Positions 1-8,800 of a stretch of DNA of 14,210 bases are shown one piece after another (the first letter of the stretch is position 1; the number at the start of each line of letters is the position of its first letter). The position numbers and the translations under genes are program-made. Under the pieces are notes generated by a model. The model made no database searches. It saw nothing but the letters and a program-made list of their open reading frames with translations, and was not told the origin of the DNA. This DNA is from Deltaproteobacteria bacterium (GTDB lineage Bacteria; Desulfobacterota; Desulfobacteria; Desulfobacterales; BuS5): positions 1 to 14,210 of the forward strand of contig JAGGWL010000041.1 in assembly GCA_021157555.1 (NCBI GenBank). Reading direction: 5' to 3'.

Positions 1-111
1 TCACATTCCTTATGTTAATAGTTGTGTTTACCGATTCAACCTTAACATAAAGAATTGATATTTTCAGTCTATTTCACCGCTTCCGACATTAGACCCCCAA
101 ATCCGTTATAA

Positions 112-474
112 TCAGACGCTTTGCAACTGGTTGAGGTTTGTATAATTGTAAAAGACCTTTTTGCTACCCGGATATGTAAGTTCCGTGACATTTCCTGCTT
201 CATCATAGTCATATTCTATGATAAAACCGTGGGGATCTGTTAATGAAATTAGTCTTCCGGCTGCATCATAGGCAAAGGTGGTGGTGCCTGCTGAGTCCTG
301 ACGGGCTGTGAGTTGATCCAGGTTATTATAGGTATGGGTGGTGATAGTGGCGTCCGCATAGCTAATGGTGTCCACCTTGCTGATGGGGGTATAGGTATAG
401 ATGGTTGTCTCATTATTGCGGTCGGTCTCAGTGTGGAGCGAGCCGTTATCATATAAAGAAAAGCATAGACGTCT
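112..474 (-). pseudogene. Rhs/YD-repeat protein fragment
   Basis: The minus-strand frame is open from the stop at 475-477 to the stop at 112-114 and encodes several tandem YD repeats. Recognisable units are LYDNGSLHTETDRN, FAYDAAGRLISLTDPHG and YDYDEAGNVTELTYPG. Such repeats form the shell of Rhs and related large secreted or surface toxins, usually over 1000 residues long. Only about 120 residues remain. No convincing start exists (GTG at 375 lies inside a repeat), and the last repeat stops abruptly at FYNYTNLNQLQSV, so both ends are truncated. It lies 3' of a small membrane-protein remnant on the same strand, which would fit an orphan cassette of an Rhs locus, but no toxin tip is visible. 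The family is clear; the pseudogene status is inferred from the truncation. Confidence 0.8.
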
Positions 475-491
475 TTATTTTTTTACAAAAT

Positions 492-658
492 TTATTCTTT
501 TTTATCTTTCAAAGCGTAGCCTATAAAAACTCCAGCAATAAAAATCGCAGCTATATAAAACTTAACTAATTTTACTTCTGCAAATAAGACATCAATAATA
601 ACTACAACAAAAAATAATAAAGCCAATATAAATGCTATAATTTTAAATATTTTTTCAA
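492..658 (-). pseudogene. small hydrophobic membrane protein, out of frame at an A6 run
   Basis: On the minus strand an AGAGG Shine-Dalgarno sequence (669-665) sits 6 nt before a TTG codon (658-656). In that frame translation stops after about seven residues. If the A6 run at 655-650 is read as A7, or if a -1 slip occurs there, the frame opens to the TAA at 494-492. It then reads MKKIFKIIAFILALLFFVVV and continues through a second hydrophobic segment (FYIAAIFIAGVFIGYAL) to a basic KDKKE tail. That gives about 55 residues with two predicted membrane helices. I do not recognise the family. Its place next to an Rhs fragment would suit an immunity protein, but nothing in the sequence proves this. 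A sequencing error in the homopolymer, a real mutation, or slippage-dependent expression are all possible. Confidence 0.45.
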
Positions 659-749
659 AGGCTACCTCTTAAAAAGAATCAAGAAGCGCTCTTGTCGCAG
701 CATTCAGCCGTGCACCCACCGAATAACCAGTAGCTCCAGCCCCGGGTAA

Positions 750-772
750 CTTAGGGGACGTCCATTGGAATA
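750..772 (+). repeat. left inverted repeat of transposase unit
   Basis: This 23-bp sequence beginning CTTAGGGGACGTCC is the exact reverse complement of 1707-1729. Together the two copies bracket the decayed transposase gene. It contains the self-complementary core GGACGTCC. Confidence 0.85.
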
Positions 773-811
773 TTGATTGACAACCGAATAAGATTAAGTT
801 ATAGAATTTTT

Positions 812-1694
812 ATGCCAAGAAAAGCTCGCATAGACGCCCCAGGGGCATTGCATCATATAATATTACGAGGGATCGAACGTCGAAAGATATTTTATGATGA
901 CGGCGACCGTAACAATTTTTTAAAAAGACTCGGCGTTATTTTAACCGAAACTAAAACCTCTTGTTTTGCATGGGCTTTAATACCTGACCACCTGCATCTG
1001 TTGTTGCGAACGGGAGTCGCTCCGATAGCCACCGTAATGCGGAGGCTGTTGACCGGATACGTGGTCGGTTTTAACCATCGTCATCGACGACATGGTCAGC
1101 TATTTCAAAATCGTTATAAATCAATTCTGTGCCAGGAGGATCAATATTTAAAGGAATTCCTGAGGGACGAAGACCTGATTTGACAGGAGGTGGTTTGATT
1201 CGTAGCGCTGGTGGTTGGTCAGTGGTTAAATCATTACGAACGAATGCTGCCCGGATGAAGGGTGATGGAGATTTTTAAAGGAATTTCAGGAGAATTTTGA
1301 GCGCAAGTACGAGATTGAGGCTAAGGGGTACGATTTTGACTGGTTGGTTAAGCAGGTGGCTTTTTTGCTGAAGATTAAGCCGGGGGATGTTTTAGCTCGT
1401 GGTAAATATAAGCAAACCGTGAAAGCAAGGGATCTATAGACCGTCACATAAATAATTTCACTGCGTTATCGGTCGTTGGAGTATTGCAATACGCCTTCCT
1501 CCCTCTGGCCTTGTGCCAAATTTTAAAAGCGGGTAATTATCTGACAATCTATACTTTGTTACTGGGGGACGCTGGAATTAGGGATGACGACCGTAGAACT
1601 GACCAAAAAACTAAATTTAGCTCAGCCCACCATTAGCCAATCAGCCATGCGAGGGCGAAAAACAGTCGCAGAAGCAGGATTAAAGCTGTTGTAA
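812..1694 (+). pseudogene. Y1/HUH transposase of REP-associated (RAYT, Transposase_17) type, degraded
   Basis: The true start is probably ATG 812 (MPRKARIDAPGALHHIILRG), which is the usual N-terminus of the family. The HUH metal motif is seen as DHLHLLL, followed by GQLFQNRYKSILCQEDQYL. The frame then breaks near 1165-1185. The segment that normally carries the catalytic Tyr (RYIHLNP-like) is missing. Homology resumes in another frame with RRPDLTGGGLIRSAGGW (from about 1168), breaks again near 1278, and resumes with LKEFQENFERKYEIEAKGYD (from about 1274) up to KARDL. A 115-bp element interrupts it there. After the element comes the C-terminal helix-turn-helix part (LELGMTTVELTKKLNLAQPT) ending at TAA 1694. 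The catalytic Tyr is lost and at least three lesions are present, so it cannot make an active enzyme. It is bounded by 23-bp inverted repeats. Confidence 0.85.
1437..1551. mobile_element. 115-bp miniature inverted-repeat element at a TA target
   Basis: TA dinucleotides flank it (1435-1436 and 1552-1553). The ends are imperfect inverted repeats: TAGACCGTCACATAAATA on the left against TAGATTGTCAGATAATTA as the complement of the right end, with 4 differences in 18. Removing the element plus one TA joins GAT-C to TA-CTTTGTTACTGG and restores the transposase reading (ARDLLCYWG). It has no coding capacity. A TA target is typical of IS630/Tc1-type transposases, so that group may have mobilised it; this is an inference. 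Confidence 0.8.
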
Positions 1695-1706
1695 CAAATC
1701 AAATGG

Positions 1707-1729
1707 TATTCCAATGGACGTCCCCTAAG
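1707..1729 (-). repeat. right inverted repeat of transposase unit
   Basis: Exact reverse complement of 750-772 (23 of 23). It begins 12 bp after the transposase stop codon and marks the right boundary of the unit. No longer target duplication is apparent outside the repeats. Confidence 0.85.
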
Positions 1730-1734
1730 TCCGC

Positions 1735-1787
1735 CTTAACTTTAGGCACTTTAGCGCACTTTAAACTTTAGGCACTTTCATATAAAA
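1735..1787 (+). repeat. dispersed AT-rich repeat, copy 1
   Basis: A 53-bp stretch running from CTTAACTTTAG to CTTTCATATAAAA. It matches 11038-11081 on the opposite strand apart from one G/T difference and a 9-bp internal duplication. CTTTAGGCACTTT occurs twice inside it (from 1740 and from 1766). It lies just upstream of nth and might form part of that promoter region, but no clear -35/-10 pair can be assigned. Confidence 0.7.
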
Positions 1788-1845
1788 AAATCTTGATAAT
1801 CTTCCGTATATTTTTTATTTTATCTCCATTTTCCAAAAAAACAGT

Positions 1846-2517
1846 ATGAGCATCAAACTTGAATCTTTTATTTTGGCTTTAGAACAGGAAGTTGCCAATT
1901 ACCATACTCCTGTTGTTGACCTGATCGCAGTGCAGACTCGTGACCCTTTTAAAATATTGGTGGCAACAATTCTTTCAGCCAGAACCAGGGATAAAACCAC
2001 TGCCATAGCTTCTCGTAGGTTGTTTAATGAGGCACCTGATATTCGAGCGTTGGCCGGTCTGAGTGAGGAAAAAATCCGTGCATTAATACGGCCTGTTGGA
2101 TTTTTTAACAACAAAACGAAGTATCTTTGCAAACTGCCGGATGCTCTAAAACCTTATGCAGGTAAGGTGCCGGATAAACTTGAGGAACTATTAAAACTGC
2201 CAGGGGTGGGACGTAAAACAGCCAATCTTGTTTTAGCTGTGGCATTCGGTATACCTGCGATATGCGTTGACACCCATGTACACCGCATCATGAATATTTG
2301 GGGATTTGTAAACACCAAAACTCCTGAAAGCACCGAAAAGGCGCTGCGCAAAATATTACCTATCAAATACTGGATCAAAATTAATTCAATTATAGTCCCA
2401 TTTGGACAAGAGCGCTGTAAACCGGTAGCTCCACAATGTAACTGCTGCCTGTTTGAGCAGGATTGTCCTAAAATGTCATGCGAATACAGGATAAACTTCC
2501 ACCGGAAGCAGGTTTGA
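1846..2517 (+). CDS. nth: endonuclease III (DNA glycosylase/AP lyase)
   Basis: Base-excision repair enzyme that removes oxidised pyrimidines and cleaves at the abasic site. The helix-hairpin-helix motif LPGVGRKTANLVLA carries the catalytic Lys (K124), and VDTHVHRI carries the catalytic Asp (D142). Their 18-residue spacing equals that of E. coli K120/D138. A [4Fe-4S] cluster site C-x6-C-x2-C-x5-C is complete (C191, C198, C201, C207). The length, 223 residues, is slightly above the E. coli enzyme (211). The excess is an odd tail after C207 (PKMSCEYRINFHRKQV) created by a 61-bp-spaced duplication, described separately. The start ATG 1846 has no good Shine-Dalgarno sequence. Neighbours are repeats on both sides, so it is probably monocistronic. 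The catalytic core appears intact. Confidence 0.95.
   Translation: MSIKLESFILALEQEVANYHTPVVDLIAVQTRDPFKILVATILSARTRDKTTAIASRRLFNEAPDIRALAGLSEEKIRALIRPVGFFNNKTKYLCKLPDALKPYAGKVPDKLEELLKLPGVGRKTANLVLAVAFGIPAICVDTHVHRIMNIWGFVNTKTPESTEKALRKILPIKYWIKINSIIVPFGQERCKPVAPQCNCCLFEQDCPKMSCEYRINFHRKQV
2451..2474 (+). repeat. direct repeat, first copy (inside nth)
   Basis: 24 bp encoding the LFEQDCPK region around the last cluster cysteine of nth. It is repeated exactly at 2512-2535. The 61-bp period is not a multiple of three. Confidence 0.9.
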
Positions 2518-2535
2518 GCAGGATTGTCCTAAAAT
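2512..2535 (+). repeat. direct repeat, second copy (over the nth stop)
   Basis: Exact copy of 2451-2474. In the frame shared with the first copy it would read FEQDCPKIGLRNE, where CPKIG is the usual Nth ending. In the actual nth frame it supplies the TGA stop at 2515-2517. The original 3' end of nth is therefore probably this second copy. Confidence 0.8.
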
Positions 2536-2543
2536 AGGTCTAA

Positions 2544-2723
2544 GGAACGAACACAAAACAACTTTCCCAACTATGCATCACAGCTTCAGGCCATCTTTGC
2601 CCGATATGAAAGCACAAAAATCTTGAAATAGCTCGCTATTCCTGCAACTTTTGTACTTTCAGATCGAACAAACCTGACCTAAATCTGTGCGCCTGTTTGT
2701 GGAAGTTATTTCGTCCCCGTTCC
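2544..2723 (+). mobile_element. 180-bp miniature inverted-repeat element, family A, copy 1
   Basis: Begins GGAACG and ends CGTTCC, with longer imperfect terminal repeats (AACAACTTTCC against AATAACTTCC). It is flanked by TAA on both sides (2541-2543, 2724-2726), consistent with a 3-bp target duplication. The middle can fold on itself (AAAGCACAAAA / CTTTTGTACTTT). A second full-length copy, reversed and interrupted, lies at 11189-11551. By my count there are about 14 mismatches in 180 once the interruption is removed. It carries no gene. It starts where the ancestral nth gene would have ended. Confidence 0.85.
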
Positions 2724-2726
2724 TAA

Positions 2727-2741
2727 GGAACGAACACAAAA
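2727..2741 (+). repeat. fragment of a second family A end, abutting copy 1
   Basis: Immediately after the right TAA, the sequence GGAACGAACACAAAA repeats the left terminus of the 180-bp element exactly and then diverges. This looks like the stump of a tandem or adjacent insertion, or a recombination scar. A stretch resembling the other terminus (AGAAGTTATTTC) occurs at 2792-2803. Confidence 0.6.
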
Positions 2742-2773
2742 TCTTGAAAAGATCAATAGTATGATATATTGTA

Positions 2774-2863
2774 ATGCCGGAGGTGAAATGGAGAAGTTAT
2801 TTCATAGCATCTTCTAAAATTCATCATTTTTATATAAAAACCTCAAAGAGCGTAATCCTATAA
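2774..2863 (+). other. possible leader ORFs upstream of the pfaC-like gene
   Basis: A 29-codon ORF from ATG 2774 ends in TAA 2861-2863, which overlaps the ATG of the large synthase as TAATG. This geometry allows translational coupling. Inside it, GGAGG (2779-2783) precedes ATG 2788, which opens a second frame of nine codons (MEKLFHSIF) ending at 2817. The large gene itself has only a weak AAAGAG about 12 nt upstream. No family is recognised for either peptide, and both overlap element debris, so chance is the leading explanation. Confidence 0.2.
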
Positions 2864-5800
2864 TGCAACATCAAAATCCGATTGCCGTGGTAGGCGTCTC
2901 CGGAATATTCCCTGGAGCTGATAATCCGCAAATATTCTGGAACAATATAATTCATAAAGTTTATGCAGGCTGTGAAATACCGACAGGAAGATGGATTGTT
3001 GAACCGGACTCTATTTTTAATCCTGAATATACTCCTGACAAAGCAATTTCAAAAAAAGCCTGTTTGATCACCGATTTTCAATTTGACCCGACAGGCATCA
3101 ACCTTGACTCCGAATTATTAAAAAATCTGGATCCGCTTTATCAGCTTGTACTGCAGGCCGGACGAGAACTTTTATCAAATACGGAAAAATTCAACCGCGA
3201 TCGTACCGGAGTAATCCTGGCTGCCATTGCCCTGCCTACAGATGCAACATCATTAATCACCAGAAAAATTCTCGGTAAATCATTTGAAAACAAACTTTTT
3301 GGAAAGATTACAACAAATAACATTGATTCTATTTCCGCTCATGAGGCTTTTAATGCAGGCGTAACCTCCCTTCCAGGAGCAATTTTGGCCGAGGCATTCG
3401 GCCTGGGCGGCGGAACCATGACCCTTGATGCAGCCTGTGCTTCATCCATTTATGCCGTTAAACTGGCCTGCGACAAACTAAATATGCACAGGGCAGACAT
3501 GATGATCGCAGGTGGAGTATCACGCCCGGAATCTCTTTATACCCAGATTGGATTCAGCCAGCTTAAGGCGCTCTCACCTTCAGGAATATGCTCTCCTTTT
3601 GACGAGTTTGCAGATGGTTTGGTGGTTGGCGAAGGTGTAGGGCTGTTGGCCTTAAAAAGGCTTAAAGATGCGATGGCGGATAATGACACAATCTATGGTA
3701 TTATTCGTGGAACAGGACTTTCAAATGATATCCGGGGAAATCTGCTGGCGCCTGATATAGAAGGCCAGGTCAGGGCCATGACGGCAGCTTATAAAAATGC
3801 TGGATGGACACCCTATGATGTTGACCTGATTGAATGCCATGGCGCAGGCACGCCGGTGGGGGATAATGCGGAGTTGCTGAGCCTGAGAGAGCTTTGGGGC
3901 GCATCCGGCTGGTCTGTAGAAGCATCATGCGCCATTGGTTCGGTAAAATCGAATATCGGTCATCTCTTAACCGGAGCAGGCGCTGCAGGAATGATCAAAA
4001 CCCTTCTGGCTTTAAAAAATGGAATTATTCCGCCTTCCTGTAATTTTAAACAGGCTGGGCCCCAAAGCCCGCTAAACAATAGTCCCTTTAAAGTTCCTAC
4101 CGAACCGCAAGAATGGCGCCGTAGAGCCGAAAACATTCCACGCCGTGCAGCAGTAAATGCATTCGGCTTTGGAGGAATAAACGGGCAGATTCTGTTTGAG
4201 GAATGGCGCTCCGATTATCCACAGGCTGCAAGTTCGATTAAAGTGCATCAGGTTAAGAATAATCCGGAACCTGAAATAGCCATAATAGGCATGGATGTCT
4301 CCTTCGGCTCTTTAACATCCCTGCGGGAATTCCAGGAGATCATTTTTCGTGGAGATTCAGCCATCAAAAAAAGTCCCCCCAACCGGTGGCATGGTTCTGA
4401 AAAAATAGCTGAACAATATTTGGGACGCAATATGCCATATGGTGCGTTTGCTGAAGAGCTCTCGCTGCTGATTGGTGAATTCCGAATACCTCCCAAAGAG
4501 ATTCCTGACATTCTGATTCAACAGCTCCTGATGCTGAAAGTTGCGGACGGAGCAATCAAAAATGCTGGAATAAGCATTAAAGATGAAAATCCCCGTGCCG
4601 GAGCAATCATTGGAATAGGGTTCGATTTTGAGACTACCAATTTTACGGTGCGTTGGAACCTGGCCAATGCAATTTCTGAGTGGAAAAAAACCAGGGGGCT
4701 GAATTGTGATAATGAAGAGGAGTGGCTGGCAGAACTTAAACATGAAGCCGGGCCGCCCTTAACTGCCACAAGGACACTGGGCTCTCTGGGCAGTGTAGTT
4801 GCCAGCCGCATAGCCCGGGAATTTCGTTTTGGAGGGCCGAGTTTTTCAGTTTCCGGGGAAGAAACTTCCGGCCTGAAGGCCATCAATATCGGCGTGCAGG
4901 CTCTCCGGAATGATGAAATTGATCTTGCCCTGGCCGGAGCGGTTGATCTTTGCGGCGATTTACGGAGCATAATTACTTTCTCAAAAAGCAGAAAATTATC
5001 CGAATCCAAAGAAATATATCCTTTTGATAAAAAGGCCGATGGGACATTGCCGGGAGAAGGCGCGGCAGCGATTATTATGAAAAGGCTGGATCAGGCCAGG
5101 GCCGATGGAGACCGGATATACGCGGTAATCAAAGGTGCAGGAGCAGCATCAGGCGGCGGCATAAATTCATCTTCCCTGTCCCATACCGCATACCTGGAAT
5201 CCATGCGCCGGGCTTTTAAGGGTGCAGATTTTAAACCATCGTCAATATCTCTTTTTGAAGCCCATGGCAGCGGTGACCCTGATGAAGATAGAATCGAAGC
5301 CGAGACTGCTGAAAAATTTTTTGAAAAATCTGATTTGCAGCAATGCGCTCTTAGTTCCCTTAAACCGAATATCGGTCATACTGGGGCTGCCGCTGGTCTG
5401 GCATCTGTTGTCAAGGCAAGCCTCTGCCTGTTTCAGGAGATAATTCCACCTTTAAGAAATTTTAGAACCCCGGCCTGCCCCAGCCTTGCCAATGGCACCT
5501 GGCATATACCCATTCAGCCTCAGTACTGGCTCCGCAATCGGGATGATGGCCCGCGCCGCGCCTGCGTGGGAGCCTTAACCAGGGACGGAAATGCTGCTCA
5601 TCTAATCTTGGAAGGCTATGAGTATAAGGCCACCAATTCGGACTATTCAAGCCAGGTCGATATAGAGCGAAACAGACCTCTTGGTTTTGAAAATTATGGT
5701 CTTTTTATGATTGAAGAGGATAGCCCTGAAGAGCTTCTAAACGGCCTGGCAGAATTGAAAAATTTTGTAAAAGAGCCATCCCTTAAAATAATTCCTTCCG

Positions 5801-8800
5801 GCAAAGCAGCCGCTCAATGGTATCTGCAACGCGGGCATAATCCCCATAAAAAGTTGGGACTGGCCATATCTGCAAAGGATATTAGTGAGCTTGAACTACA
5901 TCTTGATGATGCTGAAAAAACAGTTCTAACAGATACTTTAAGCAGAATAGGCATCCGGGGCGGGGTGGCTTATGCGCCTGAACCCCTTGGGCCGAAAACA
6001 GAAACAGCTTTTGTTTTTCCGGGTTCAGGGAATTATTACCTGGGCATGGGCAGGGAACTGGGTACAAGATGGCCGGAGATTCTGCGCAGCATGGATCAAA
6101 AAACCGGACATCTTAAAACACAACTCATACCGGAACGTTTTGTACCGTGGCGGGCATCCTGGCCCGAAGAGTGTAAGGAGGACTGGAAAGAAAAGTCCTT
6201 GCATGAGATAGAATCGAATGCCCTTAATATGATCTTCGGACAGGTTGTGCATGGCGGGGTTGTTTCAAACCTAATCAGAAGTTTTGGGGTCAAACCGGAT
6301 GCTGCTATCGGCTACAGCCTGGGCGAAGCCGCCGGTTTTTTTGCGCTGGAGGCCTGGCCAGACCGGGGTGAAATGCTCAAAAGGATGCAGCAGACTCAGC
6401 TCTTTACTACCGAACTGGCAGGGCCATGCCATGCTGCCCGTCTTGCTTGGAATATCCCCGGCAAGGGGAATCTTGACTGGCATGTTGCCGTTGTTAACCG
6501 ATCAGCCGGGCCGGTTCGGGAGGTTATTGCCGATCTGCCTGAAACCAGGCTGCTGATTATAAATACTCCGAACCAGTGCGTGATCGGTGGCATAAGAAAA
6601 TATGTTGAAGCAGCGATCAAACGGCTGAAATGCGACTCTGTGGCCTTAAAAGGTATTGTAACCGTGCATTGCGATGCAGCCGAACCTGTTGCCGAAGCTT
6701 ATCGAGCCTTGCATCTTTTTCCTGTTAATCTAAATAACAAAATAAAATTTTATAGTTGCGCTTCCGGCAGAGTAAATAAACTTACAACTGAAAGCGCGGC
6801 CGACTCGATCCTGAACCAGGCCCTGCATGGTTTTGATTTTAATAAAACCATAAATCAGGCGTATAAAGACGGGGTCAGAATCTTTCTTGAAATGGGACCC
6901 CATGCTTCCTGCACCGGCATGATCTCTTCCATCCTGGGAGAGAAACCTCACCTTGCTGTCTCGGCCTGCTCAAGGTTTGAAGCCGATCATCGCACAATCA
7001 TCAAATTGCTCGGCGCCCTGGTAGCTGAAAGGGTAGCCTTTAATCCTGATCTGCTTTACGGCAAATTTTCGTACCCTCCAATTTCGGTAAAAACTGAAAA
7101 AACAGGTCGGGAGATCAAGCTGCTTATAGGGAAAAAAGCCCCTCAACCGCGTTTACCGAAAACTAAAATCCGGCCCCTGAAAATCACAGCAAAGCCTGAA
7201 CCTGTTGCAAAACATGTCAAAAGCTTTTCATCACCCTTCGCAGGCCTGGCGGATTCAATGGTCAAGACTGTCAATGCCACCGCCGGTGCGCATCAAACTT
7301 TTCTTGAGTTTGCCGATTTTAATACCGGAGCATATGCCGAAACTTTTACCCTTCAAAACCGGCTGCTTAAAAAAATGATCACCGAAGGCAATCCTCCATC
7401 ATTCGCAATTAAACCTCCTGAGCGGGAGATTGCATTTTCAAGAGAAATGTGCCTGGAGTTTGCTATCGGTTCGGTTGCCGCAGTTCTTGGCCCTGAGTTT
7501 GCGGAAGTCGATACATACAAGGCCAGGGTTCGCCTGCCGGATGAACCACTGATGCTGGTTGATCGCATAATTTCGATTCAAGGCGAAAAAGGATCAATGG
7601 GACCAGGCCGAATCATCACTGAACATGATGTCCAACCCGGAGCCTGGTATCTTGACGGCGGCCGGGCACCGGTATGCATTTCTGTTGAAGCCGGACAGGC
7701 CGACCTTTTTCTCTGTTCTTACCTCGGTATTGATCTTGAGGTCAAAGGAACCAGAACCTACAGGCTTTTGGACGCGACCGTAAAATTTCACAGCGGATTG
7801 CCTCTGGCCGGCGATCTGTTAAGCTATGAAATTGAAATCGAAAAATTTATCCGACAGGGCGCAACCTATATGTTTTTCTTTAATTTCAAAGGTACGGCCA
7901 ATGGCCTGCCCCTTATTACAATGACAAATGGCTGCGCAGGTTTTTTTACGGAAGATGAGGTTAAAAATTCGGGTGGGATAATTCTTACAAAGGAAGATCT
8001 AAAAGCAGCGCGGGGTCAGGCAAAATCAAAGCCGCAGCTATGGGAAATTCTGGCACCGACTGCAACGGAAGCCTATGACGATGCCGCAGTTGAAGAACTA
8101 CGACAAGGTAATCCGTCCGCCTGCTTTGGGGAGCTTTTTGAAAACAAAGAGATACCATCATCATTGAGACTTCCCGGAGGGATGATGAGCCTTATCAATC
8201 GAGTTCCAGCGCTCGATCCTAACGGCGGACGCTTCGGCCTCGGCCTGATCCGGGCTGAAGCTGATATCCATCCGGATGACTGGTTTCTCACCTGCCATTT
8301 TGTGGATGACAGGGTCATGCCTGGCACATTGATGTATGAATGCTGTGCGCATACTTTAAGAATTTTTATCCAGCGGATGGGCTGGATTCACACTAAAAAA
8401 GATGCCTGTTACGAACCGGTGATCGGCATTGAGAGTATCCTGAAATGTCGGGGCCCGGTAACTCCGCAAACAAAGCATGTGATTTATGAAGTCGAAATTA
8501 AAGAAGCCGGATATAACCCCGAACCGTATGTAATAGCAGATGCCTACATGTATGCCGACGGTCAGATGATTGTGATGTTCAGAAATATGTCACTGCGAAT
8601 GTCCGGCATAACTGAAAAAGATCTGGAAGAATTCTGGTCAACTGAAAAAAAAGCGCCATCAAAGCCTGAAACCGGACTTTTTTCTAAAAAAAAGCTGCTG
8701 GCTTTTGCAACCGGCAACCCTTCCGAAGCCTTTGGTGAAAAATATCGTCCTTTTGACAATCAAAGATTTATTGCCCGGCTTCCGGGTCCCCCCTTCCTGC

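Noticed and set aside
773..811. Upstream TTG start for the transposase
   Set aside because: The family begins at MPRKARIDAPG (ATG 812), and the added residues lie against the inverted repeat without resemblance to relatives.
812..1729. The RAYT gene as the mobiliser of the 180-bp and 157-bp elements
   Set aside because: Those elements have long inverted ends and 3-bp target duplications, the mark of DDE transposases; Y1/HUH enzymes do not make such duplications.
2860..2865. TATAAT hexamer at the start of the synthase gene
   Set aside because: It overlaps the start codon; a transcript from it would begin inside the coding region, and no matching -35 box is visible.
4357..5009. Long minus-strand open frames inside the synthase (and similar ones elsewhere in it and in fusA)
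   Set aside because: They overlap well-defined domains on the plus strand, have no recognisable family motifs, and reflect the codon bias of the real gene.
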